Below, in pieces: positions 44,481-52,800 of a stretch of DNA of 60,597 nt. The notes below the pieces were generated by a model. That model saw only the letters and a program-made list of their open reading frames with translations, had not been told where the DNA came from and ran no database searches. Origin of the DNA: Chloroflexota bacterium (lineage in GTDB: Bacteria > Chloroflexota > Anaerolineae > UBA4142). Every line of letters begins with the position of its first letter. Position 1 is the first letter of the stretch. Both the position numbers and the translations under genes were made by a program. The stretch is from positions 1 through 60,597 of the forward strand of contig JACRMI010000051.1 in NCBI GenBank assembly GCA_016215025.1, given 5' to 3'.

Positions 44481-45290
44481 TTAGCAGAGCATCCGCAGAC
44501 GCTCTTCCAAATCAGCGCGTGTGAATTTCCAGTTAAAGGGTCGCGCCGTGCGATTGTAGAATGCCTGAAATTCCATCAAGCGTTGTTCGAGATATTCCAA
44601 GTCGCGAAAGTCATTCGGCGTCAAGACCTTGCGTTGGAGAATTGAAAAATACAACTCGATTTGATTGAGCCATGAGGCGTGCGTCGGTAAGTAATGCAAC
44701 ATCACTTTGGGATGATGCTGCGCGACCCAGGCTGGGAAGGTGTTCGGATGTTGCGATGTGCCGTTATCCAAAATGAAGTGGATCCGTTTGGCGGATGCAT
44801 ACGGTTCGCAACTGAATAGTTCATTCACGAACGCTTCGGTTTCAGCGCGTCGCTTGCGGGCGAAGCAGCGTCCCCAGACGCGACCGCCGTGTACATCCAA
44901 ACACGCCAACAAATTCAAAGCACCTTGGCGTTCATATTCATGTTCCACCAATTGCGGATGACCGCTTTGTGGCGGGACCGACGGATGGCGACGCGCGCGC
45001 GCTTGAATGCTTGTCTTTTGATCGAAGCTCAAGACATATTCGCGCGCCCGCAACGCACGCTCTTCAAAAGTGCCTTGGTACAGGTCTAGAATTGGGGGCG
45101 CTTTGACCAGAAACTGCGGATCGCGCGGAAAGAGCCAACTGCGATGATACCAGGGCCGAATCGCATCTTCATCTAAAATTGTCCATAGTTTGCCAATGCT
45201 GATATGCTCGACGACTTCCTGTTTGATCAGATAATCTTGCAACTCGGACAGACTGAGCCGACTGAACGGCAACTTGAGTTTGTAGGGCAA
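44481..45290 (-). CDS. IS630-like transposase, DDE part
   Basis: About 269 residues with the IS630/Tc1 catalytic triad: Asp in YVLSFDQKTSIQAR, Asp in RIHFILDNGTSQH and Glu in THASWLNQIELYFSILQRK. The stop codon lies inside the left terminal repeat. The apparent TTG start at 45290 is not convincing. The frame is +1 (or -2) relative to the HTH frame upstream, so the protein is likely made by frameshift at a T6C5 tract, or the copy is inactive. Confidence 0.83.
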   Translation of the reverse strand: MPYKLKLPFSRLSLSELQDYLIKQEVVEHISIGKLWTILDEDAIRPWYHRSWLFPRDPQFLVKAPPILDLYQGTFEERALRAREYVLSFDQKTSIQARARRHPSVPPQSGHPQLVEHEYERQGALNLLACLDVHGGRVWGRCFARKRRAETEAFVNELFSCEPYASAKRIHFILDNGTSQHPNTFPAWVAQHHPKVMLHYLPTHASWLNQIELYFSILQRKVLTPNDFRDLEYLEQRLMEFQAFYNRTARPFNWKFTRADLEERLRMLC

Positions 45291-45291
45291 C

Positions 45292-45606
45292 TCACAGGCA
45301 ATGGCTTTGATGGCGGCGATCTGGGTCGGGGGAAAAAATCGGTGGTCGCCCCGAGCGCGGGTGATCGTCCAAATGAAATCCGTGAACCGTCCAATCTTTA
45401 CGCCATTTGAAAACGGTGTTGGGATGCGCGTCGATTTGACGACCCAGTTCCGGATTTGAAATGTCGGGATGATCGGTGAGCATCAAGACCATTTTGGCGC
45501 GTTGCACTTGAACATGCGGTGCTTGATGGCAGGCGGCAAAGTGGTGTGCCTCTTCAAGTTGTTCAGTTGTAAAAGTTGGTTGATATTTTGGTGTGGGTCC
45601 AGACAT
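45292..45606 (-). CDS. IS630-like transposase, HTH part
   Basis: A 104-aa frame with the helix-turn-helix typical of IS630 N-termini: PDISNPELGRQIDAHPNTVFKWRKDW, then GFHLDDHPRSGRPP. After RPPIFSP the frame goes out of register with the expected protein. The neighbouring frame reads IAAIKAIACELPYKLKLP, a normal IS630 linker. The shift point is the TTTTTTCCCCC run near 45330-45340. Confidence 0.8.
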   Translation of the reverse strand: MSGPTPKYQPTFTTEQLEEAHHFAACHQAPHVQVQRAKMVLMLTDHPDISNPELGRQIDAHPNTVFKWRKDWTVHGFHLDDHPRSGRPPIFSPDPDRRHQSHCL

Positions 45607-45705
45607 TGCCGCACTCCTGGGTCATGAGATGCTGCAAATTGTATTCCTTTGACTCATTTCAGGCAATGCCGGAACCCCACACGAATTTACTGAAAGGACC
45701 ACTTA

Positions 45706-45794
45706 GTTCTGGCGGTAATATTGCGATTCACAATCTGCCCACTTCTCTAAAAAATGGCGAATTTGAGGAGGAAGTCCAAGATTTGGAGGAGTAA
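45706..45794 (+). pseudogene. 3'-terminal fragment of the WD40-SPFH gene
   Basis: The last 29 codons, SGGNIAIHNLPTSLKNGEFE and then EEVQDLEE before TAA, in frame with the middle fragment after excision of the IS630-like element. It has no start of its own. A GGAGGAG run at the end serves as a ribosome binding site for the small frame starting at 45797. Confidence 0.75.
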
Positions 45795-45796
45795 TA

Positions 45797-45844
45797 ATGG
45801 ATACCCAGTTGTTGGTTTTGGCAAAAAGTTCAGGAACCGATTAG
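45797..45844 (+). pseudogene. Start of a lost downstream gene (15 codons)
   Basis: ATG at 45797, two bases after the WD40-SPFH stop and with GGAGGAG upstream, opens a frame MDTQLLVLAKSSGTD that stops at once. The perfect start context and short length suggest the beginning of a second island gene whose remainder was deleted. The convergent exporter gene ends only 12 bases further on, so this may mark the right edge of the island. Confidence 0.35.
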
Positions 45845-45855
45845 AATCTTCACCC

Positions 45856-46890
45856 TTACGTCGTCGTCACTCGCCTTGTCGTGCGCGTAAGAACCCAGAA
45901 GAACACGACGAGCAGCGCGGCGTAATTGACCACATCGAAAATGCCGGTGTAGTAATCGCCTGTTGCCAAGCGCGTGAGCAATTGCACGGGCGCAACGTCG
46001 ATCAGGGTGCTGACGCCGACGGCGAGCAGGATAAAGAGCGAGTAAATAAACTGCGAGCGTTCGCGGTCGCGCAAGAAGGTAGCCGTCGATGCGGAGATGA
46101 CGATGTTCATCGCGGCGATCAGCATCGCCAGCAAAAATACGAGCGGCAGGTTTTGTATATCGATGCGATTGAGCCGCAGCAACGCAAGCCACACGACAAG
46201 TTGAATCACCGCGACAATCCACGCGGCAAAAATTTTCGCGCCGAAAATCGCATTGACCGAGAGCGGCGCAGACCGCAGCGTTTCAAACGTGTAAGTTTCC
46301 AACTCTTCCGAGAGCGAGTCGATGACCATACTGCCTGCAACGAACGCCGGGAACAGCATCAACATTGGCACGATGACGGCGTAGAGAAACTCAAACGTCG
46401 TCGACGGCAGACCAGGAACGTTGGTATAATTGACCGCAACGCCGCGTTCTTGCCGCAAGAAATTTTCGTAGCGCTTGAACGGCTCGCGCAGAAAAATCAT
46501 CATCAGCGATGCGCGCAGTTCCGAAGTCGGCAGAAACATTTTCATCTCGACCGCGTCGCCGTTGTCGGGCGGAATGTAGAGCACCAAATCGACGGCTTGA
46601 TCGCGAAAGGCATTTTCGGCGATGGTCGAAGTGTCGAATGGCGTGACGCGCATGTGACTGTCGCGCAAATAAAGGACGAGCGGACTCTTTGCATCGCCGA
46701 GAATACCGATGCGCAAATTGCCGCGCGCGAATGTCGTCATCGATTCTGGATCGTAAAACGAGAGCAAGCCAATGAGCAGCGCCGACGAGAACGACGCGAT
46801 GAAAAGCTGGATCGTGATGGCGATGATGATGGTGCGTTCGCGGGTGACCGAGCGCAATTCCTTCTTAACAATGGCGAAGAACGCGCTCAT
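45856..46890 (-). CDS. ABC-2 type permease (NatB-like)
   Basis: A 344-aa membrane protein. It has an N-terminal cytoplasmic MSAFFAIVKKELRSVTRERT, a first helix (about 20-40), a large external domain (about 45-190) and five further helices to the C-terminus, the NatB-type layout. The start at 46890 overlaps the stop of the upstream gene by four bases (ATGA) and has GGGAGG seven bases upstream, better than the longer frame from 46914. It is the second permease of the exporter whose ATPase gene is divergent at 48713. The substrate is unknown. Confidence 0.85.
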   Translation of the reverse strand: MSAFFAIVKKELRSVTRERTIIIAITIQLFIASFSSALLIGLLSFYDPESMTTFARGNLRIGILGDAKSPLVLYLRDSHMRVTPFDTSTIAENAFRDQAVDLVLYIPPDNGDAVEMKMFLPTSELRASLMMIFLREPFKRYENFLRQERGVAVNYTNVPGLPSTTFEFLYAVIVPMLMLFPAFVAGSMVIDSLSEELETYTFETLRSAPLSVNAIFGAKIFAAWIVAVIQLVVWLALLRLNRIDIQNLPLVFLLAMLIAAMNIVISASTATFLRDRERSQFIYSLFILLAVGVSTLIDVAPVQLLTRLATGDYYTGIFDVVNYAALLVVFFWVLTRTTRRVTTT

Positions 46891-48623
46891 CCAATGCCTC
46901 CCACCAATAGCCAATTGTAGAGCGAATGAATCGCGGCGGCGAGGATCAAAGCATATGTGTAACGGACACGAAAGCGCACGGTCAGCACGGCGACAATCGA
47001 CGTAAAGGCGAAATGGACGGCGAGCGTCACCGGCAATAAACCTGCATTAAAAAGTGCGCTGGCGACGGCAGATTGTGATACAATGCCAAGTGAAAGAAAC
47101 AGCAGCGCCTTTTCGCCGGTCAGGAATCCAATCGCCGACAAGAGCGATAACCAAAACGTTTGGCGAGTGGATCGAATGTAGCCGTGTTCGTTCAGCACGA
47201 CGATTCCGACTGACTTGGCTATTTCTTCGATAATCGATGCGATGACGAGCATCCCGGCGACGGCAAATTGAAGCGGCAGATTCAGCGCGATGGCGAGCGC
47301 AACCAACTGCGCGATGTAGACAATCGGAATGAGCAGCAAGCTCAACACAAAAATCGAAATGCTGATGTGCTCGCGATTGACGATGAGGTAGATCGAGTCG
47401 GCGATTTTGCGCGAGAGCGGACGATAGCCCATGAGGAATTCTTCGTTGAGGACGCGCGTGCCGACGTAGAGCGATAATCCAAAAATCAGCGCGAGCGGCG
47501 TCGTCGCAAAAAGATATTCTTGCAAGCCGAACGATTCGCCGCGATACATTTTCACGGCGAGCGTCACCGGCGACATGAACGCAATATCGGACAAGCCGGA
47601 GAACATCGCAGGAAAAATCAGATACGCCGTCGTCATCGCCGTTGCCAACATCGAAATAAACGTTGTGTCTTTGAACGTGCGATACAGCATCGGCACGATG
47701 AGATAGATGCCGAAGATGAAGAGCACGGCGGGCGTAAAGATGGCGAGCGCGAGCAGCGGACTGACCTGGGTCACGAGCGCCATCACGACGACGCCGACAA
47801 GCGAGAACGTCACGTACGGCAGCATTTTGCCGACGATGATTTGAAACGGCGTGATCGGCGCGGAGAGCAAGATCGTCAACTTGCGATTTGTTTTTTCGTC
47901 CATAAAGCCGCTAGTGAAAAACACGCTGACGAAAAAGACCGGCAAGATGTACAAGAATGTGAGGATGACTTGGCCGAACGGATTCGGCGGCGCGGTCAAC
48001 GATGGAACGATGATTTCCTTGTCGGCAGTCGATTTGAGTTGAGGGAGCGAGCCGCTCGTGCTCTCTCGAATTTGTTCGAGAACGGCAGAGTCGGTGGTGT
48101 TTGCCGGGGCTTCTGTCGAACTGGGCGATGATGCAGCCGGCAGCGTGATGAGTGGCTCGGTTGAGGTGACAGCCGATGGAGCAGTGGACAAGTCCAAATA
48201 ATCGACTTCAATTCTCAGCGGAAACGCGTGCGCCAAATCGAATTCGCTGTTGATGCGGCTCAGTTCCAAATTTTCGAGCACGCGCCGCAGTGCGCCGGCA
48301 GCATAGCGCGATTTGTTATCACCGCGCGTGACAACTTTCGTCCCGTCGATGTACGCGTCAATCGCTTTCGATTCAAGCAGCGCGCGTCCCGTCGCTGGGT
48401 CCGCCACGACGACGTTGAATCGACCATCGGTGGGGCGTGGCGCATCCACGGAAACACCGATGCGATAAATCGTTTCGCCGACGACGGGCGCACGGCGAAA
48501 AGTCATGACCGACATCGCGGCGGCGATGAGCAAGAAAACGATAAAGCCAACGCGCGACCTGCCGCCGAAGCGGGCACGCAAGCGCATAAGTTCACGCTTG
48601 GAAATGGTTAGAATATTTCGCAT
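46887..48623 (-). CDS. ABC-2 permease fused to a PrsW/CPBP-like intramembrane protease domain
   Basis: About 578 aa from the ATG at 48623 (the frame extends to a TTG at 48638). The first 400 residues form an ABC-2 permease with a large external loop containing a Ser/Thr/Ala/Pro-rich linker. The C-terminal 170 residues are a separate multi-helix domain with IIEEIAKS, IGFLTGEK, AVHFAFTS and AAIHSLYNW. These match the EExxK, FxxxE and two His motifs of PrsW-type glutamic/metallo intramembrane proteases. Permease-protease fusions of this sort are known for NatB-like exporters; what the protease cuts is unknown. Confidence 0.78.
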   Translation of the reverse strand: MRNILTISKRELMRLRARFGGRSRVGFIVFLLIAAAMSVMTFRRAPVVGETIYRIGVSVDAPRPTDGRFNVVVADPATGRALLESKAIDAYIDGTKVVTRGDNKSRYAAGALRRVLENLELSRINSEFDLAHAFPLRIEVDYLDLSTAPSAVTSTEPLITLPAASSPSSTEAPANTTDSAVLEQIRESTSGSLPQLKSTADKEIIVPSLTAPPNPFGQVILTFLYILPVFFVSVFFTSGFMDEKTNRKLTILLSAPITPFQIIVGKMLPYVTFSLVGVVVMALVTQVSPLLALAIFTPAVLFIFGIYLIVPMLYRTFKDTTFISMLATAMTTAYLIFPAMFSGLSDIAFMSPVTLAVKMYRGESFGLQEYLFATTPLALIFGLSLYVGTRVLNEEFLMGYRPLSRKIADSIYLIVNREHISISIFVLSLLLIPIVYIAQLVALAIALNLPLQFAVAGMLVIASIIEEIAKSVGIVVLNEHGYIRSTRQTFWLSLLSAIGFLTGEKALLFLSLGIVSQSAVASALFNAGLLPVTLAVHFAFTSIVAVLTVRFRVRYTYALILAAAIHSLYNWLLVGGIG

Positions 48624-48712
48624 GTGATTTAATTGCAATATTTGGAGTCGAAACTTTAGCTGGTGGATTGTCTGACAAATCGACCGCGTAAACGCGCGAC
48701 TCCAAAATCGAG

Positions 48713-49606
48713 ATGGGAATGATCGAACTGAACCAGGTTACAAAAAAATACGGCGCGCAGTTTGCGGTGAACGCGCTCGATTTGCAAATTGGCGATGGCG
48801 AGATTGTTGGCATCATCGGTCACAACGGCGCGGGCAAAAGCACGACGCTGAAAATGATCGCGGGCTTGCTCACGCCGACATCGGGGATGGTCCGCGTGAT
48901 GGGCTACGATATGTCCAAGGATAGCACTGCTGCAAAACGCTGGATCGGTTATCTGCCCGAAGAAAGCCCGCTCTACGAAAACATGACCGCGCGTGAATAT
49001 TTATTGTTCTTTGCGGAACTCTACGGCTTGACGAAAATGCACGCGCGCGTCCGCATCGACGAACTGCTCAACTCGCTTAACTTGCGCGAGCAAGAAAAAT
49101 TGACCGGCGAATTTTCCAAGGGCATGAAGCGCAAGGTCGCCATTGCGCGCGCATTGCTGCACGACCCGCGCCTTTTGATTCTCGACGAACCCAATTCGGG
49201 ACTCGATCCGCTCACGTCGTTTTTCATTCTCAATTACTTGAAGACATTGAAGGGCGAGGGCAAGACGATTGTGTTGAGCGCGCACAATCTCTTTCACGTC
49301 GAATCGATCTGCGACCGCGTGGCGATCATCAAGAGCGGACGCATGATCGTGTGCGATAACATGGAAGCCATTCGCGCCAGCTTGGGCAATCGCGAATTTC
49401 ATGTCGTCTTCCGCGCCGAAGCGTCACTCGATCAAGAGTGCCGCGATTACGAACGCAAAGACGGCAGCTATGTGTTTCGCACCAACGATGTCGGCGCGAT
49501 GTCGGCGATGCTGGCGAAGATTTCGGAAAACAAGTGGACGATGGTCGATTTATCCGTCCAAGAATCGGCGCTGGAAGAAATCTACGTCAAGTTGATGACG
49601 AATTGA
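48713..49606 (+). CDS. ABC transporter ATP-binding protein (NatA-like)
   Basis: A 297-aa ATPase with Walker A GHNGAGKST (near residue 38), signature FSKGMKRKVAIARAL (a variant of LSGGQ), Walker B LLILDEPNSGLD and switch His in LSAHNLFH. The C-terminal 80 residues are beyond the ATPase core. It is transcribed divergently from the two permeases at 46887-48623, with 90 bases between, and should be their motor. Two ATGs (48713 and 48719) are possible. A GGAGTCGAAA/CGCGACTCC inverted pair lies in the divergent gap. Confidence 0.9.
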   Translation: MGMIELNQVTKKYGAQFAVNALDLQIGDGEIVGIIGHNGAGKSTTLKMIAGLLTPTSGMVRVMGYDMSKDSTAAKRWIGYLPEESPLYENMTAREYLLFFAELYGLTKMHARVRIDELLNSLNLREQEKLTGEFSKGMKRKVAIARALLHDPRLLILDEPNSGLDPLTSFFILNYLKTLKGEGKTIVLSAHNLFHVESICDRVAIIKSGRMIVCDNMEAIRASLGNREFHVVFRAEASLDQECRDYERKDGSYVFRTNDVGAMSAMLAKISENKWTMVDLSVQESALEEIYVKLMTN

Positions 49607-49619
49607 TAATTGTCGCCAC

Positions 49620-49800
49620 TGAATCACACGGAAACACACAGAAAAAAACGTCACCACAGTCTGCCTGTCATTTCGAGCGAAGCGAGAAATCTCAATCTAT
49701 GAAAAACAGATTTCTCGTCGCTTTGCTCCTCGAAATGGCATTGTGAATAGTCACAAAATTCTGTGAAATTCTGTGTGACCCAAAGCGTGTGGCAAAGCAA
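49620..49800. repeat. Nested palindromic element
   Basis: The inner unit TGTCATTTCGAGCGAAGCGA (49666) to TCGTCGCTTTGCTCCTCGAA (ending near 49736) is the same family as at 29478. The outer arms are CACGGAAACACACAGAA on the left and TTCTGTGTGACCC on the right, related to the repeat at 32149. It occupies the gap before the GH13 gene; no coding frame is believable here. Confidence 0.65.
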
Positions 49801-49843
49801 ATTTAGTATAACACACTCACGTTTTTAATCAAAGGATTCCATC

Positions 49844-52800
49844 ATGCCTTACTTTGAATTTCACGTTTCTCGACTCGCCCGCGACCGCTATGAATTCGAC
49901 GAGGTGTTGTTCGCGCTGAGCGGCAACGTCATCTTTGCAAACTTTCACGCCGCACGCGTATTCGCGCAAAAGATGAATAGCAAGCGCGACCTCGTCAACT
50001 TTCCAGAGCAAGCTGTACAAGCGGGACGGCTCAACGCCATGGGCTTGATCGACGAGTTACTGCATTACATCGTGGCGCAATATCGCCAGCAAGTCAATCC
50101 GCAAGCGCTGAACAACGCGCTTGCATCGCTGAACAACGCCATCGGCAAAGACGCAGTCGATGCGACGCTCAAAAAATTCGCGGAAGAATTTCCTAGCGTC
50201 GCGGTTTATCGTCACGATATTGATCCCGCGAAATTTTTGGAAGGCACAACCGATGGCGTGCCGCATCGCGAGATTGTTCTCGAAGAAATGTTGATGCTGT
50301 GGCTCGCGAATGTGAATCCCGCATTCTCGCCGTTCGGTGAACTATTCGACGATTCGACGTTGGCAAAAGAAACCCCCTACAAATCTCTCATCACCAATCT
50401 CTATTCTTTCTTCGACACACAGCCGCGCTTTGGTCCCGACAATCAAAATCTGATCGATGTGTTGCGCGCCCCCGCGATTGCCTCGCCACATTCGCTCGAA
50501 GGGCAGCTCGAGTTTATGCGCACGCGTTGGATGACGCTTATCGGCAAATACATCTATCGCTTGCTGAGCAGTCTCGATCTCATCAAAGAAGAACAAAAGA
50601 TGGGATTCTTGGGACCGGGCGAATCGCCGGTGCCAATGTACAAGCGCGGACGCGGCGTCGACGATTTGTATCCGGAGTACGAACGCTTCAGTCGCGATCT
50701 CGATTGGATGCCGCAACTCGTGCTCATCGCGAAAAGCACGTACGTCTGGCTCGATCAGTTGTCGAAAAAATATCAGCGCACGATCAACCGCCTCGACGAA
50801 ATTCCCGACGAAGAACTGGACTTGCTCGCGCATCGCGGCTTTACTGGTTTGTGGTTCATCGGTTTGTGGCAGCGCAGTCCGGCGTCAAAACGCATCAAGG
50901 AATTGTCGGGAAATATGAACCCGGAATCATCGGCGTACTCGGTGTACGAATATCGCATCGCCGATGATCTCGGCGGCGATGCGGCGTTGGAAAATTTCAA
51001 AGCGCGCGCGTGGCAGCGTGGTATTCGCGTCGCCAGCGACATGGTTCCCAATCACATGGGGATCGATTCGCGCTGGGTGATCGGACATCCCGATTGGTTC
51101 GTCTCCGCCGACTATCCGCCGTTTCCATCTTATACGTTTAATGGTCCCAATTTGGCGAACGATGAGCGCGTCGGAATTTATCTCGAAGATCATTATTACA
51201 ATAAAACCGATGCCGCCGTCGTGTTCAAGCGACTCGATCATTGGACGGGTAGCGCAAAGTATATTTATCACGGCAACGACGGCACGAGCTTTCCGTGGAA
51301 CGATACGGCGCAACTCAATTTTCTAAATCCACAAGTGCGCGAAGCCGTCATTCAAACGATTCTGCATGTCGCGCGCCAATTTCCGGTGATTCGACTCGAC
51401 GCGGCGATGACGCTGGCGAAAAAACATTTTCAGCGTTTGTGGTTTCCGCAACCTGGGACCGGCGGCGACATTCCATCGCGTTCGGAATTTGCGCTGACGA
51501 AAGAGCAGTTCGATGCCGCGATGCCACAGGAGTTTTGGCGCGAGGTGGTGGATCGCGTCGCAGAGGAAGCGCCGAATACGCTCTTGCTTGCCGAAGCGTT
51601 TTGGTTGATGGAAGGTTATTTTGTGCGCACACTCGGCATGCATCGCGTGTACAACAGCGCGTTCATGAACATGCTGCGCGACGAAAAGAACGCCAACTAT
51701 CGCTCCGTCATCAAGAACACGATTGAGTTCGATCCCGAAATTCTGAAACGCTACGTCAACTTTATCAACAATCCCGACGAGCGCACGGCGGTCGATCAGT
51801 TCGGCAAGGGCGATAAATACTTTGGCGTCGCAACGCTCATGGCGACCATGCCCGGCTTGCCGATGTTTGGTCACGGTCAGATCGAAGGATTCTCTGAACG
51901 CTACGGCATGGAATTTCGGCGTGCGATGTGGGACGAACACGAGGATGACCAACTCGTCGCGCGCCATGAGCGCGAAATTTTCCCGCTCTTGCACCGGCGT
52001 CATGTGTTCGCGGGCGTCGATAACTTTTTGCTCTACGATTTCTTCACGCCCGACGGCTCCGTGAACGAAGATGTATTCGCGTTCTCGAATCGATCGGGAA
52101 ACGATGCGGGTCTCGTCATCTATCACAACAAATATTCCAACACCGCGGGCTGGGTGCGCACATCGGCGGCGTACCTCGACAAGGGTGCAGGACGACTCGT
52201 GCAGAAAAATTTGAGCGAGGGATTGACGCTGCATCGAGATCCAGATTATTTTGTTCTCTTGCGCGATCAGGCAAGCGGTTTGGAATTTATCCGCAACAGC
52301 AAAGAGCTGTGCGAACGAGGACTGTACGTCGAACTCGGCGCGTATCAACGCCACGTCTTTATCGACATCCGCGAGGTGCGCGATAATCAATGGCATCAGT
52401 ATGCGCAGTTGACGGCGTTTCTCAATGGGCGCGGTGTTCCCAGCATCGACGAAGCGCTGCGCGAATTTTTCTTGCAAGGCGTGCATCAGCCATTCCGCGA
52501 ACTTGTTAACGCCGAAACGTTCCGCGCGTTGTTGAAGGCACGCGTAACAAAAATATCGCGCGCGCTCACCCTAAAGGGCGAAATGACCTCGCCCCTACTA
52601 GACGAAATCGAAGAAAAATATTTGCGTCTTGCGCGCGAGGCAAAGCGATTCAGCGGCGGTATCGGCGACGAAGTAGCGTTAGCGAAAAGAGTACGACGCG
52701 AATTTGAAATACTTTTGCAGATGACCGCGGACGGCAGACGGCAGACCGCAACTGTCACGCTCCGCGTGAGCGGAACGGAGCGCAACGGAGTGGAGTCGAA

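Larger units (their letters stand above)
44453..45702 (-). mobile_element. IS630-family-like insertion sequence (about 1250 bp)
   Basis: Perfect 30-bp terminal inverted repeats (44453-44482 and 45673-45702, beginning GTGGTCCTTTCAG) are flanked by TTA on both sides (44450-44452, 45703-45705). This contains the TA dinucleotide that IS630/mariner elements duplicate. It carries a two-frame IS630 transposase on the minus strand and interrupts the same gene as the IS at 43134, 323 bases further on. Confidence 0.88.
39721..45794 (+). pseudogene. WD40-SPFH-coiled-coil gene broken by two insertion sequences
   Basis: Removing 43134-44129 (IS with one TAA copy) and 44453-45705 (second IS with one TTA copy) joins three segments, 39721-43133, 44130-44452 and 45706-45794, into one uninterrupted frame of 1274 codons. 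Across the first junction it reads WRGK-YEKESAEVDL, and across the second ETLS-SGGNIAIHNL. The rejoined C-terminus is a charged coiled coil (KRLDMERKKIENE, KRLETEKTKVE) and ends in EEEVQDLEE. A 1138-residue product lacking this tail may still be made. Confidence 0.85.

Noticed and set aside
45754..46920. Plus-strand frame of 388 codons opposite the NatB-like permease
   Set aside because: Extremely Arg/Gln/Glu-rich, antisense to a permease with a clear start, stop and operon overlap.
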